Shown: positions 52,786 to 60,398 of the stretch, piece by piece
Layout: each line of letters starts with the position of its first letter
How positions within the stretch are numbered: position 1 is the stretch's first letter
DNA from: Bog-756 sp963738545
GTDB taxonomy: Bacteria; Actinomycetota; Acidimicrobiia; Acidimicrobiales; RAAP-2
DNA: 64,000 nucleotides
Assembly (NCBI GenBank): GCA_963738545.1
Contig: CAVTXA010000008.1
Coordinates: 434,001 to 498,000, forward strand
Direction: 5' to 3'
Position numbers and translations under genes: made by a program
The notes under the pieces: model-generated
What the model was told of the DNA's origin: nothing
Databases searched by the model: none
Seen by the model: only the letters and a program-made list of their open reading frames with translations

Positions 52786-54111
52786 CTACCGGTACTCGTT
52801 GATCCGGGGCTGGACGCCGACGACGATGAGCGCGGCGGCGAGCAGTGAGAGGATGAGGAAGCCCCACAGGAGTCCCCCCACATCACCCGACGCTCCCGAC
52901 ATGGAGCTGTCGAAGGCCTGCTGGGAGTGGACGATGTCGCCGGCCAACGCCCCATCCAGGCGCAGGGACACGGCCGGGAGATTTGTCGGGCCCGAGGCTG
53001 AAGCCTCCGAGACCGCTCCGATCAGATCGCCCTGGGTATCGGTGTGCCGGATCTGATCGTGCGCCAACTGGTAGCCGTCGAGCGCGCCGAGGGCCTCGGA
53101 CAGCCGCTGCTTCTCGCCCGGTGAGGCGCCGACCGAAGCCGACGTCAACAGTCGTTGGAGACCGGCCGTCGTCGTGGTCTCGTCGTCCTGGTAGGAGCTC
53201 ACGGCGTCCCGGGAGAGCAGCGTGAGCTCGTCGTCGGCCCGCATCTCGAGGGCGCTGATCCGGGCCTGGGTGTAGATGGCGACCGGCTTCGATCCGTCGT
53301 TGGCCGCCGAGTCGACTCCCATGTTCTGGGCCACGACGGCAACGGCGAACCACACCCCGATGACGACCATGACGACGGTGGCGAGGGCAAGGGGGATGTT
53401 GAAGCGGCGGCGGAAGTGCCGGCTCATCCACCGCTGCACCAACACCAGCAGGACGATGAGGCCGACGAGAAGCACCAGGGTGGCCCCGACGAGCCACGGA
53501 CTTGATGACTGGCGCTGGTCGCTGTTGAGCCGCGCCCGTTCTGATGCATAGACCCGACCGGCCGCCGGAAGGATGCGCGAGTGCATGAGGTTGTCGGCCT
53601 CGGTCATGTAGGCGGCGGCGAGCGGGTAGTTGCCCTGGCGCTGGTTGAAGGTCGCCGTCTGGACGAGCCCGGTGTAGTCGGGGAGAGCCACCGAGATCGT
53701 CTGCAGGGGAGCAGCCACCGTGGCGTCGTCACCGATGTGTTGGGTCGTGGAGGCCAGCGTGGCCGAGGCGTCAGCAATGTCGCCTTCATAACGGGCCAGC
53801 GAGGTGGCCGGCTCGAGGTTTCCCTGGAGGAACGATCCGGCTGCGGTGGTGTCGGCGTCCGACAACGATGTGTCGATGGCCTGGGCATCGACCATGAGCG
53901 GCTCCGCCGTGGCCCAGGCCGCGGATGTCGCAGCGTGCCGGCTGGATGTGGCCAGAACCCCGAGGAGCCCGACGAGCACCGTCAGGCTGGCGCAACCGAC
54001 GGCGAGGACGCGTAACCGGTTCGGGGTCATGGACGACCACTTCGGGGTGCGCACCGGCGCGGGATCTGGTTGTGGGTGCGACAAGCGAGGGGACTCCGCC
54101 GTCACCGTCAT
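52786..54111 (-). CDS. glnX: GlnX-type transmembrane sensor
   Basis: 441 residues, the size of mycobacterial GlnX. Four membrane helices: LAVGCASLTVLVGLLGVLAT (~36-55), LVGATLVLLVGLIVLLVLV (~205-224), PLALATVVMVVIGVWFAVAVVA (~235-257) and GLLWGFLILSLLAAALIVVGV (~413-433), enclosing two extracytoplasmic helical regions. GlnX couples GlnH to PknG. GAAGGAGGG precedes ATG 54111. It is the first gene of the operon, and a SARP-type repeat lies about 105 bp upstream. Confidence 0.88.
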   Translation of the reverse strand: MTVTAESPRLSHPQPDPAPVRTPKWSSMTPNRLRVLAVGCASLTVLVGLLGVLATSSRHAATSAAWATAEPLMVDAQAIDTSLSDADTTAAGSFLQGNLEPATSLARYEGDIADASATLASTTQHIGDDATVAAPLQTISVALPDYTGLVQTATFNQRQGNYPLAAAYMTEADNLMHSRILPAAGRVYASERARLNSDQRQSSSPWLVGATLVLLVGLIVLLVLVQRWMSRHFRRRFNIPLALATVVMVVIGVWFAVAVVAQNMGVDSAANDGSKPVAIYTQARISALEMRADDELTLLSRDAVSSYQDDETTTTAGLQRLLTSASVGASPGEKQRLSEALGALDGYQLAHDQIRHTDTQGDLIGAVSEASASGPTNLPAVSLRLDGALAGDIVHSQQAFDSSMSGASGDVGGLLWGFLILSLLAAALIVVGVQPRINEYR

Positions 54112-54199
54112 GAGCCCTCCTTCGCGGTGAACGCCGCCATGGTACAGGCCCCGGATCCAATTCCACTGTCAACCCGCCGGTACTCGGTCATCACGCCGC

Positions 54200-54232
54200 A
54201 GTCTGGACGGCGGTGGTAACGGCCCGGTAAGG
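54200..54232 (-). promoter_or_regulatory. SARP-type operator upstream of the glnX operon
   Basis: On the minus strand CCTTACC-GGGC-CGTTACC (54232-54215): two heptamers with a 4-nt spacer. It is identical in layout and nearly in sequence to the site at 44209-44226. A possible -10 (CAGACT, 54205-54200) again lies 9 nt downstream. Confidence 0.6.
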
Positions 54233-54250
54233 GCGCCGGCCCGGACCCGG

Positions 54251-54304
54251 TCAGCGGGGGATCACTCCCTCCAGACCTCAGCGGAGGATCACTCCCTCCA
54301 GACC
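54251..54304. repeat. 27-bp tandem duplication upstream of the glnX operon
   Basis: Two head-to-tail copies (54251-54277 and 54278-54304) differ at one base only (TCAGCGGG versus TCAGCGGA, then GGATCACTCCCTCCAGACC in both). It lies just behind the SARP-type operator; it could be a slippage product or a doubled site. Confidence 0.8.
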
Positions 54305-54395
54305 ATGGTGTCGGCCGGTGGCCATCGGTGGCTCCCGCGGTCGCCGTCTACGCTTCGGTCATGTCGGCCGGTCAACGATCCACCCCCTCGCGTGG

Positions 54396-54554
54396 GTACG
54401 GCCAACGGTGGCCCCGGTGGCGGTGACCGTCGGCCTGCTGGTGCTCCTGGCCCTCCCCACGGTGGTCTGGGTGGCCAGGCGGTCGTGGGCCAAGCGTGAC
54501 ACCGGCCCGAAGGATCCGAACGCCGCGCCCAAGCATCGATGGTGGCAACCGTGA
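54396..54554 (+). CDS. Possible small membrane protein
   Basis: About 52 residues from GTG 54396, with one clear helix (VAPVAVTVGLLVLLALPTVVWVA) followed by a polar tail (KRDTGPKDPNAAPKHRW). Codon use is like that of the neighbours. No ribosome site or family. GTG 54318 would give a longer form. Convergent with the epoxide-hydrolase-like gene. Confidence 0.35.
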   Translation, partial: VRPTVAPVAVTVGLLVLLALPTVVWVARRSWAKRDTGPKDPNAAPKHRWWQP

Positions 54555-54586
54555 GCCGGCGGTGGACCGACCTGATTCCAACGCCT

Positions 54587-55546
54587 CTACGCGGGCAACC
54601 CGGACAAGAACTCCACCAGTAGCTCGTTGACCACGGCGGCGCGCTCCTGTTGGATCCAGTGCCCGCAGCCCTCCAGCACCACCGACTTGGTCAAGTTGGG
54701 CATCGAGAGCTCCCGCAACATCCCGACCAGATCCCGGAAGCCGGGCCAGTTCAACACAAGATCGCGGTCCCCACCGATGTAGAGGGACGGCGGGAGCAAC
54801 GGCGCGTTGTGCCATGCCGCCGTCAACTCCCAGTTCAGGCGAGACGTGCGGTACCAGTTCAAGCCGCCGCGGTACCCGGTCCGCTCGAACTCACTGGTGA
54901 AGTAGTCGACCTCCTCCTCGCTCAGCCACGGCGGGAGGGGGCTGTCCGTGGCATCGGCGAAGGTGTAGCCACCACTGACATCACTGAGCGTATTGATCTC
55001 CGGAGCGTCGCCGGAACCCCCGATCAGCGTGCCGACCACGGTGGATCGGACATCGGCCTCCAGGGCCGCCTCGGCCACCCCGGGCTCCTGGAAATAGGCC
55101 TGGTAGTTGTCGGGGCCCAGCAGTTCGGTCAGTCCCGTGAGGGTGTCGGCGTCGCCGCGGGGAAGGTACGGCACGCTGAGCAGGACCACGCCGCGCACCA
55201 CATCGGGGCGGAACAGGCCCACGGTCGAGGCCACCGGGGAGCCCCAGTCGTGGCCCACCACCACGCAGCGTTCCTCACCGAGAGCCTGGACGAGTCCGAT
55301 GACATCGCCGGCCAAATGGAGCATGGAGTACTGGTCGATGTCCGGAGGGGCGTCGGTCCCGCCGTAGCCACGCTGGTCCGGCGCCACGGCATGGAAGCCG
55401 GCGGCCGCCAGTGCCTCCAGTTGATGGCGGTAGGAGTACCACAGCTCGGGGAAGCCGTGCAGCAGTACGACAAGGGGTCCATCGCCGGATTCGGCCACAT
55501 GCATCGTGATGCCGTTGACCTGCATGGAGCGGTGGGTGATCGTCAT
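54587..55546 (-). CDS. Alpha/beta hydrolase, epoxide hydrolase type
   Basis: 319 residues. LLHGFPELWYSYRHQLEAL holds the oxyanion motif HGFP, PDQRGYGGTDAP follows, the nucleophile Asp is in VVGHDWGSPVAS, the acid in GGDRDLV and the His in LEGCGHWIQQE. Asp rather than Ser as nucleophile together with HGFPE points to an epoxide hydrolase (hydration of epoxides to diols), although haloalkane dehalogenases are relatives. ATG at 55546 has AAGAAGG upstream. Cytoplasmic. Confidence 0.86.
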   Translation of the reverse strand: MTITHRSMQVNGITMHVAESGDGPLVVLLHGFPELWYSYRHQLEALAAAGFHAVAPDQRGYGGTDAPPDIDQYSMLHLAGDVIGLVQALGEERCVVVGHDWGSPVASTVGLFRPDVVRGVVLLSVPYLPRGDADTLTGLTELLGPDNYQAYFQEPGVAEAALEADVRSTVVGTLIGGSGDAPEINTLSDVSGGYTFADATDSPLPPWLSEEEVDYFTSEFERTGYRGGLNWYRTSRLNWELTAAWHNAPLLPPSLYIGGDRDLVLNWPGFRDLVGMLRELSMPNLTKSVVLEGCGHWIQQERAAVVNELLVEFLSGLPA

Positions 55547-55733
55547 GGCTGCCGCCTTCTTTTCCCGGTGGGACGACACGAACCCGACCCTCGGGATCGC
55601 TGGCGCCGACCCTAGGCTTCCGGTCGGACGCCTGTCTCGTGGAGCGCGATCCCCACCGGCATGGTCCGGACGGGTCGACCCCCGTCGGTGAGCGGTTGAC
55701 GGTAATGTCAGGGCACCGCGGTCAAGGGGGGAC

Positions 55734-57209
55734 ATGCCTGATTCGACAGTTTCCAGGGGGAAGAACGCGGCCGTGGCCAGGATCATCACGGCCATCCTGG
55801 GCGTGGTCTTGGCCACGACCTTCGCGGCCGGAGGTTCTGGCGCCGGGGCTGACCAGTCGACGACGCCGATCTTCAGCCGCGCTGCCACCCTGGAGGGCCC
55901 CGTCACCACGGGCCACATCATCGAGCCGCTCTCGGCCAACGCTCCGGATTTGACCGCCCATGGCTACGTCGAACAGGAGTACTTCGCCTCGGGGACGGCC
56001 TCGGCGTTCACGGCCACCTCGATGCCGTCCGACGGCCGCTGGACGATCAAACCGACCACGTCGGCCCCGTACGCCACGAGGATCCTGGTCCGTCGACCGG
56101 CCAATCCCAGCCACTTCAACGGCACCGTGGTGGTCGAATGGATGAATGTGTCCGCCGGTGAATCGGCGCCCGACTGGGACTACCTGAATCCATCACTCAT
56201 GCGGGCCGGCTACGCCTACGTGGGGGTGTCGGCCCAGGAGCTGGGTGTCGACGGCGGTCACGCCATCCTGGGCAACCAGGGAGCCTCGTCAGGTGGACTG
56301 GTCGCCGAGGAGCCGGCCCGCTACGGGACGCTCCATCATCCCGGCGACCAGTATGCGCTCGACATCTACGCCCAGATCGGCAAGGCCCTCTCCGGCCAAC
56401 AGCCGTCGGCCCTGGGCGGCCTCCGGCCCACCCACGTCATCGCCCTCGGCGAGTCGCAGTCCGCCTTCTACCTGACCACCTTCGCCGATGCCCTTCAACC
56501 CCGGACCAACATCTTCGACGGCATCTTCATCCACAGCCGTGGGGGCGGCGGGGCGTCACTGAACGGAACGGCAATTACCAAGAGTCAGGGTCCGAGCGAT
56601 CTTCGCATCCGCACCGACCTCCACGTACCGGTGTTCATGTTCGAGACGCAGACCGACCTCATCGCACTCGGCTACGCACCGGCCCAACAGCCCAACACGA
56701 CACGGATCCGGACCTGGGAAGTGGCAGGCACGTCACATGCCGACGCCTACGAGGTGGGCCCGGCCCTCAGCCTCCTCGGGTGCACCACGCCGGTCAACAA
56801 CGGACCCCAACACAACGTGGTCCAGGCGGCCTTCGCCGCCTTCAACCGGTGGGTGGATCACGGCACGCCGCCGCCCAGCCCGCCACGGTTCCGCCTGGCG
56901 GCCACCGATCCCGCCGTCCTGGCCCTCGACGCCCATGGCAACGTCATCGGTGGCGTGCGAACCCCGGCCGTCGATGTCCCGGTCTCGACCCTCAGCGGTG
57001 CGGCGCCGGCCGGGACCAGCACCCTGTGCTCGCTCTTCGGGCAGTCGACCCCGTTCACACCGGCTGTGCTCGCCGGTCTTTACCACAGCCAGGCTGACTA
57101 CCTCGCTGCCTACCGAGCCAGCCTGAACCGAGCCATCGCCGGCGGGTACATCTTGGCCGCCGACCGGTCAGCGCTCATGGCTCAGGCCCGCCAGGTGCAG
57201 ATCCCCTGA
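55734..57209 (+). CDS. Secreted alpha/beta-hydrolase-domain protein
   Basis: 491 residues. An N-terminal signal sequence (AVARIITAILGVVLATTFAAGG) indicates export. The domain has GTVVVEWMNVSAG, GYAYVGVSAQELGVDG, YALDIYAQIGKAL and the nucleophile GESQSAFYLTTFADAL, then VPVFMFETQTDL and WEVAGTSHADAY (His). This is the alpha/beta hydrolase family of large actinobacterial proteins with GxSQS elbow (PF20091-like). Substrate unknown. TAATGT just upstream of the start may be part of a promoter. Confidence 0.78.
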   Translation: MPDSTVSRGKNAAVARIITAILGVVLATTFAAGGSGAGADQSTTPIFSRAATLEGPVTTGHIIEPLSANAPDLTAHGYVEQEYFASGTASAFTATSMPSDGRWTIKPTTSAPYATRILVRRPANPSHFNGTVVVEWMNVSAGESAPDWDYLNPSLMRAGYAYVGVSAQELGVDGGHAILGNQGASSGGLVAEEPARYGTLHHPGDQYALDIYAQIGKALSGQQPSALGGLRPTHVIALGESQSAFYLTTFADALQPRTNIFDGIFIHSRGGGGASLNGTAITKSQGPSDLRIRTDLHVPVFMFETQTDLIALGYAPAQQPNTTRIRTWEVAGTSHADAYEVGPALSLLGCTTPVNNGPQHNVVQAAFAAFNRWVDHGTPPPSPPRFRLAATDPAVLALDAHGNVIGGVRTPAVDVPVSTLSGAAPAGTSTLCSLFGQSTPFTPAVLAGLYHSQADYLAAYRASLNRAIAGGYILAADRSALMAQARQVQIP

Positions 57210-57254
57210 TCCTCGGGTGGGCCGGGGCCCGTCCCGCGGCCGTCGGAATCTCAC

Positions 57255-57260
57255 TACGAT
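57255..57260 (+). promoter_or_regulatory. Leaderless -10 box for the 55-residue membrane protein
   Basis: TACGAT lies 6 nt before the GTG at 57267, the same box and spacing as at 1142. No ribosome site. Confidence 0.45.
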
Positions 57261-57266
57261 CGAAGC

Positions 57267-57434
57267 GTGCTCGCGTTGGTAATGCTGGTGGTGGTCGGAA
57301 TCGTCTGGGTCCGCCGCCGGTGGACGAGACGACGTGAGGTCAGTCAGGCCGCCGACCACGCGCACGCCGAGGCCGAGGCGCTCTTGCGTGAGCAGGAGAT
57401 CATCGAGGACCTCGAGGCCCGCTTCCACCAGTAG
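57267..57434 (+). CDS. Small single-pass membrane protein with acidic helix
   Basis: 55 residues: one N-terminal helix (VLALVMLVVVGIVWV), a basic stop-transfer segment (RRRWTRRR), then an amphipathic acidic helix (DHAHAEAEALLREQEIIEDLEARF). The charge pattern gives N-out/C-in topology. Strong GC3 codon use, the TACGAT box and the exact spacing make it a likely real micro-protein. No family known. Confidence 0.55.
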   Translation: MLALVMLVVVGIVWVRRRWTRRREVSQAADHAHAEAEALLREQEIIEDLEARFHQ

Positions 57435-57529
57435 CGTCCCGTCCCGATCCGAGGCGATCCGGACCGAGCCATGGGGTCGCACTGGGTCGGAGTTGCCGCA
57501 GGCCATCGTTGGTGAACCACACTGTGGTC

Positions 57530-58057
57530 ATGGACTCCGACGCCACCGCTGCTGCTCTGCCACCTCTGGTCCTCACGTTGTGCACCGGGAACGCAGCCCG
57601 ATCGGTGATGGCCGGGGCCATGCTGGCGTCGGTGGGGATCCGGATCGAGACGGCCGGGACCCACGTGGTCGAGGGCCAGCCGATGAGCCGACGAACCCGG
57701 GACGCACTCGCCGCCGTCGGATTCGCCGCCGACGGCCATCGGAGCCACCAACTCACCGACCAGGACGTGGCCGACGCCGACCTCATCCTGGCCATGGCCG
57801 GGGAGCACGTGGCGTTTATCCGCCGCCGCTACCCGGAGGCCTCGGCCAAGACGGTGTCGATCAAGCGCCTGGTCCGCGATCTGCCGCCCGGTCCGGCCCC
57901 CCTGGCCGAGCGGCTCGCGGGGTTGGGGGCGGCGGTCGTGCCCGTCGAGCCGTGGGAGGACGTGGAGGACCCCGCCGGGGGAGAGGATGAGACCTATGTC
58001 TCCTGTGCCAAGGAGTTGGCCGATCTCTGTGCCGAGCTGCTCCCCCGCCTCAGCTGA
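57530..58057 (+). CDS. Low-molecular-weight protein-tyrosine-phosphatase-like protein
   Basis: 175 residues. The active loop is LCTGNAARSVMAG, i.e. CxGNxxRS with nucleophile Cys and Arg; then ETAGTHVVEGQPMSRRTRDAL, DLILAMAGEHVAFIRRRYPEA and a C-terminal acid loop DVEDPAGGEDETY, comparable to the DPF/DPxG loop. Tyr-phosphatase or arsenate-reductase-like activity is possible. ATG 57530 is used; TTG 57509 and GTG 57512 are in frame upstream. Confidence 0.8.
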   Translation: MDSDATAAALPPLVLTLCTGNAARSVMAGAMLASVGIRIETAGTHVVEGQPMSRRTRDALAAVGFAADGHRSHQLTDQDVADADLILAMAGEHVAFIRRRYPEASAKTVSIKRLVRDLPPGPAPLAERLAGLGAAVVPVEPWEDVEDPAGGEDETYVSCAKELADLCAELLPRLS

Positions 58058-58081
58058 CCTTCGCCGTGCCGGGGTCCGGGC

Positions 58082-58573
58082 CTAACCCTGGGAGAGCTGC
58101 GGGTGGCGGAGCGAGATGTCCGAGCAGGCGACACAGACCTCGTCGGGGATGACGCCGGCTTTCATCAGGTAGCCGAAGGCGATGCAGCCCAGGCAGATCC
58201 CGAAGACCGACTCGAGCGTGGCTGCGCACGCCAGGAGGCCGAGGACCACCCAGGTGGCGGTGGCCAGGCCGAAGCCGAACCAGAGGATCAGCGCGGTGGT
58301 GGAGAACGCCACACCCATCGCCTGGGCGAACCGCTTGGGTGGCCCGGCCACGGGCTTGGGACCCCAAGGGAGCCGTGGTGCGATGACCCGGGTCGCCAGC
58401 TGGCCGAGTGGGCTGAACTTCGGCCCCGCGAGAACCCGGGCCCAGAACCCGTAGGTCAGGGGGATGAGGATCCACGGCTGTTGGAAGGCGATGGCCGCCA
58501 CGGCCATGACCAGGACGCCCGCGGCCACCGTGCGGGCCGCATACTCGTTCACCGGGTTGGGAAATGTGAACAC
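58082..58573 (-). CDS. DUF4395 family membrane protein
   Basis: 163 residues. VFTFPNPVNEYAARTVAAGVLV at the start, RVLAGPKFSPLGQLATRVIAPRL in the middle and LESVFGICLGCIAFGYLMKAGVIPDEVC at the end define DUF4395. Four membrane helices. The CLGC and CVACS cysteines suggest a thiol-redox role, as DUF4395 often accompanies thioredoxin-like or rhodanese proteins; this is inference. GTG 58573 lies 6 nt after a TAAAGT -10 box. Confidence 0.85.
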   Translation of the reverse strand: MFTFPNPVNEYAARTVAAGVLVMAVAAIAFQQPWILIPLTYGFWARVLAGPKFSPLGQLATRVIAPRLPWGPKPVAGPPKRFAQAMGVAFSTTALILWFGFGLATATWVVLGLLACAATLESVFGICLGCIAFGYLMKAGVIPDEVCVACSDISLRHPQLSQG

Positions 58574-58579
58574 CCAGAT

Positions 58580-58585
58580 ACTTTA
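58580..58585 (-). promoter_or_regulatory. Leaderless -10 box for the DUF4395 gene
   Basis: TAAAGT on the minus strand, 6 nt before the GTG at 58573. No ribosome site. Confidence 0.5.
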
Positions 58586-58656
58586 CCGGATCCCTCGGGT
58601 TTTGCTACCGTCGCCGCCCCTGCCCCGGTCGCCCACCGGCCTAGAGCAGCAACCGA

Positions 58657-59436
58657 TCAGGCCGCGGTCACCGCACCCTGCAGGAGGTGGAGGCCGTCGA
58701 GCCCGGGAAGCCGGTCGACCCGGCGGTCGATCCGATCGGCCATGGCCTGGCCGTCCTGGTCGCCGAAGAGATAAGTCCGCAGGAAGTTGACCTCCTGATC
58801 GGGCACCACCCCGGTTCCCACTGGCGCCCAGAACTTCCGGAGCGCCCACCGGGTGACTTTCTGGGCCGCCCTGCTGTCACCCAGTCGGGATTTGGCCTGG
58901 CTGGCGTAGAAGTCGATGTGGCGACCCTCCTGCTTCATGATGCGCCGGAGGAGCTCGGACAGCACGGGATGGTCGGCCAACTTGGCCAGGCGGGCGTAGG
59001 CCGCCTGGGTCGTCCACTCGTTGACCGCGCCCCACGTCATGTGTACCGCGGTGAGGTGAGGTGTGAGCGCCGATGCCAGCTGGAAGCTGAGCGGCTTCCA
59101 CTTATCGCTCTTCGGGAGGCGGTTGCGCAGGGCGGCGATGCGACCGGTTCCGGCCTGCTCGTCATGGGCGGCGAGGATCCGGGCGATGGCCTCACCGTGC
59201 CAGAACTCCTCGTAGTTCCACAGGGTGAGGAACGTCGTAACCTCGGGGTCGCGATGGGCTCGGGTCACCAGCACGTCACGGAGGTAGCACACCGTGTGGT
59301 TCTCGACGTCGTGCATGTAGCGCAGGCAACGCAGCGCCTCGGGGCTGAGGGGTTGGTCACGGAACGAATCGAAATCGATGTCCTCGAGATCGAGCTTCTC
59401 CGAGTGGTTTCGGTAGGTGGCGATGTCGAATGTCAT
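58657..59436 (-). CDS. Ferritin-like / acyl-ACP-desaturase-like di-iron protein
   Basis: 259 residues. Di-iron ligand pattern: MHDVENHTVCYLRDVL (Glu..His), LWNYEEFWHGEAIARIL (EExxH type), WGAVNEWTTQAAY (Glu) and IMKQEGRHIDFYASQA (ExxH), as in the type 2 fatty-acid desaturase/ferritin-like superfamily. No export signal. It may be an acyl desaturase or oxygenase; the substrate is not known. Start ATG 59436. A 15-bp hairpin upstream separates it from the next two ferritin-like genes. Confidence 0.72.
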   Translation of the reverse strand: MTFDIATYRNHSEKLDLEDIDFDSFRDQPLSPEALRCLRYMHDVENHTVCYLRDVLVTRAHRDPEVTTFLTLWNYEEFWHGEAIARILAAHDEQAGTGRIAALRNRLPKSDKWKPLSFQLASALTPHLTAVHMTWGAVNEWTTQAAYARLAKLADHPVLSELLRRIMKQEGRHIDFYASQAKSRLGDSRAAQKVTRWALRKFWAPVGTGVVPDQEVNFLRTYLFGDQDGQAMADRIDRRVDRLPGLDGLHLLQGAVTAA

Positions 59437-59548
59437 GTCGTGTATTCGTCACCGGCACCCGCCGGGATGACATTCATCTCCGGAAGATCCGTCGTTGACC
59501 GCGTCGGCCGTCGCTGTCCCTCGCGCTGTTCGTGGCGAGGCACGGACG

Positions 59549-59584
59549 CGACGAACGCCGGCTACGGGAAGCCGGCGTTCGTCG
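59549..59584 (-). terminator. 15-bp hairpin after the Tat ferritin-like pair
   Basis: CGACGAACGCCGGCT (59549-59563) and AGCCGGCGTTCGTCG (59570-59584) pair perfectly around ACGGGA. It lies 38 bp beyond the minus-strand stop at 59622. No T-run. Confidence 0.65.
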
Positions 59585-59621
59585 TTGTCCCCTGCCCGAA
59601 GGTGGGAGGTCTGGATGTGTC

Positions 59622-60398
59622 TCAGCCCTTGGTGTAGTCCGTGAGCGGGCGGGCGCCTTTCAGGGGGCTGAAGGCGTTGGGCACCGGGTACTGCCCCAGC
59701 ACGAAGTTGAGGATGGCCGCGTGCTGCATCTCCACCGGCTGGATGCTGGCCGCCACCTTCACCGCTGACGTTGCCTTCACGGCGCTGATGGCCGATTGGT
59801 AGGTGGCGGCGGCGTCGTCCTCCAGGACCAGGGCCAGCTTGGCTGCCCCCACTACGTCCTTGACCTTCTTGAAATCGGCCACGACGATCGGGGTCAACAC
59901 CGGGTCGGTGGTGGTGATGGCCTTGTGCCCGGCGGCCACGATGGCCGAGTTCCAGGCCTGGGCGTGCTGGGCGTGCTGGGCCTTGACCGTGGTGGCGAAG
60001 GTGGCAACAGCCGGGGGCACGGTGCCGAGTTTGCCGGCCGTTGCCGCAGCCAGCACGTCACCGTAGGCGGCCACGGCCAGGTTCTCGAGGCTGGCGGCCA
60101 GAGCGGCCACGGCGAGATCGCCCTTGAGCTTCGCCGTCTTGGAACCGGTGGCTGGTCCCGCCCAGGCGGCCGGACCCGTCGAGCCCACGGCGACCAGGGC
60201 GGCACCGCCGGCCACGGCACCGGCACCGATGAGGAAACCCCGGCGGCTGGTGCGTGAGCGCTCGGTCCACTCGTCGATGGCCGACGCCATGGCCGGTACA
60301 CCCACGTCGTTGTGGATCTGCTCAAGGTCGTTGGTCATCATCGTGAGCTCGTGCTCCGAGATGGCCATCACTTCGGTGGTGCGGGTACGACGCCTCAT
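59622..60398 (-). CDS. Ferritin-like protein with Tat-type leader (second of pair)
   Basis: 258 residues. After ~50 cytoplasmic-like residues comes a Tat signal, SRRGFLIGAGAVAGGAALVAVG, then a four-helix ferritin-like bundle with ENLAVAAYGDVL, QHAQHAQAWNSAI, LVLEDDAAATYQSAI and VEMQHAAILNFVLG. Ligand-type Glu/His occur on each helix. Folded in the cytoplasm and exported or anchored by Tat. Overlaps the preceding gene by 4 nt (ATGA). Extracytoplasmic iron handling or peroxide defence is inferred. Confidence 0.8.
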   Translation of the reverse strand: MRRRTRTTEVMAISEHELTMMTNDLEQIHNDVGVPAMASAIDEWTERSRTSRRGFLIGAGAVAGGAALVAVGSTGPAAWAGPATGSKTAKLKGDLAVAALAASLENLAVAAYGDVLAAATAGKLGTVPPAVATFATTVKAQHAQHAQAWNSAIVAAGHKAITTTDPVLTPIVVADFKKVKDVVGAAKLALVLEDDAAATYQSAISAVKATSAVKVAASIQPVEMQHAAILNFVLGQYPVPNAFSPLKGARPLTDYTKG

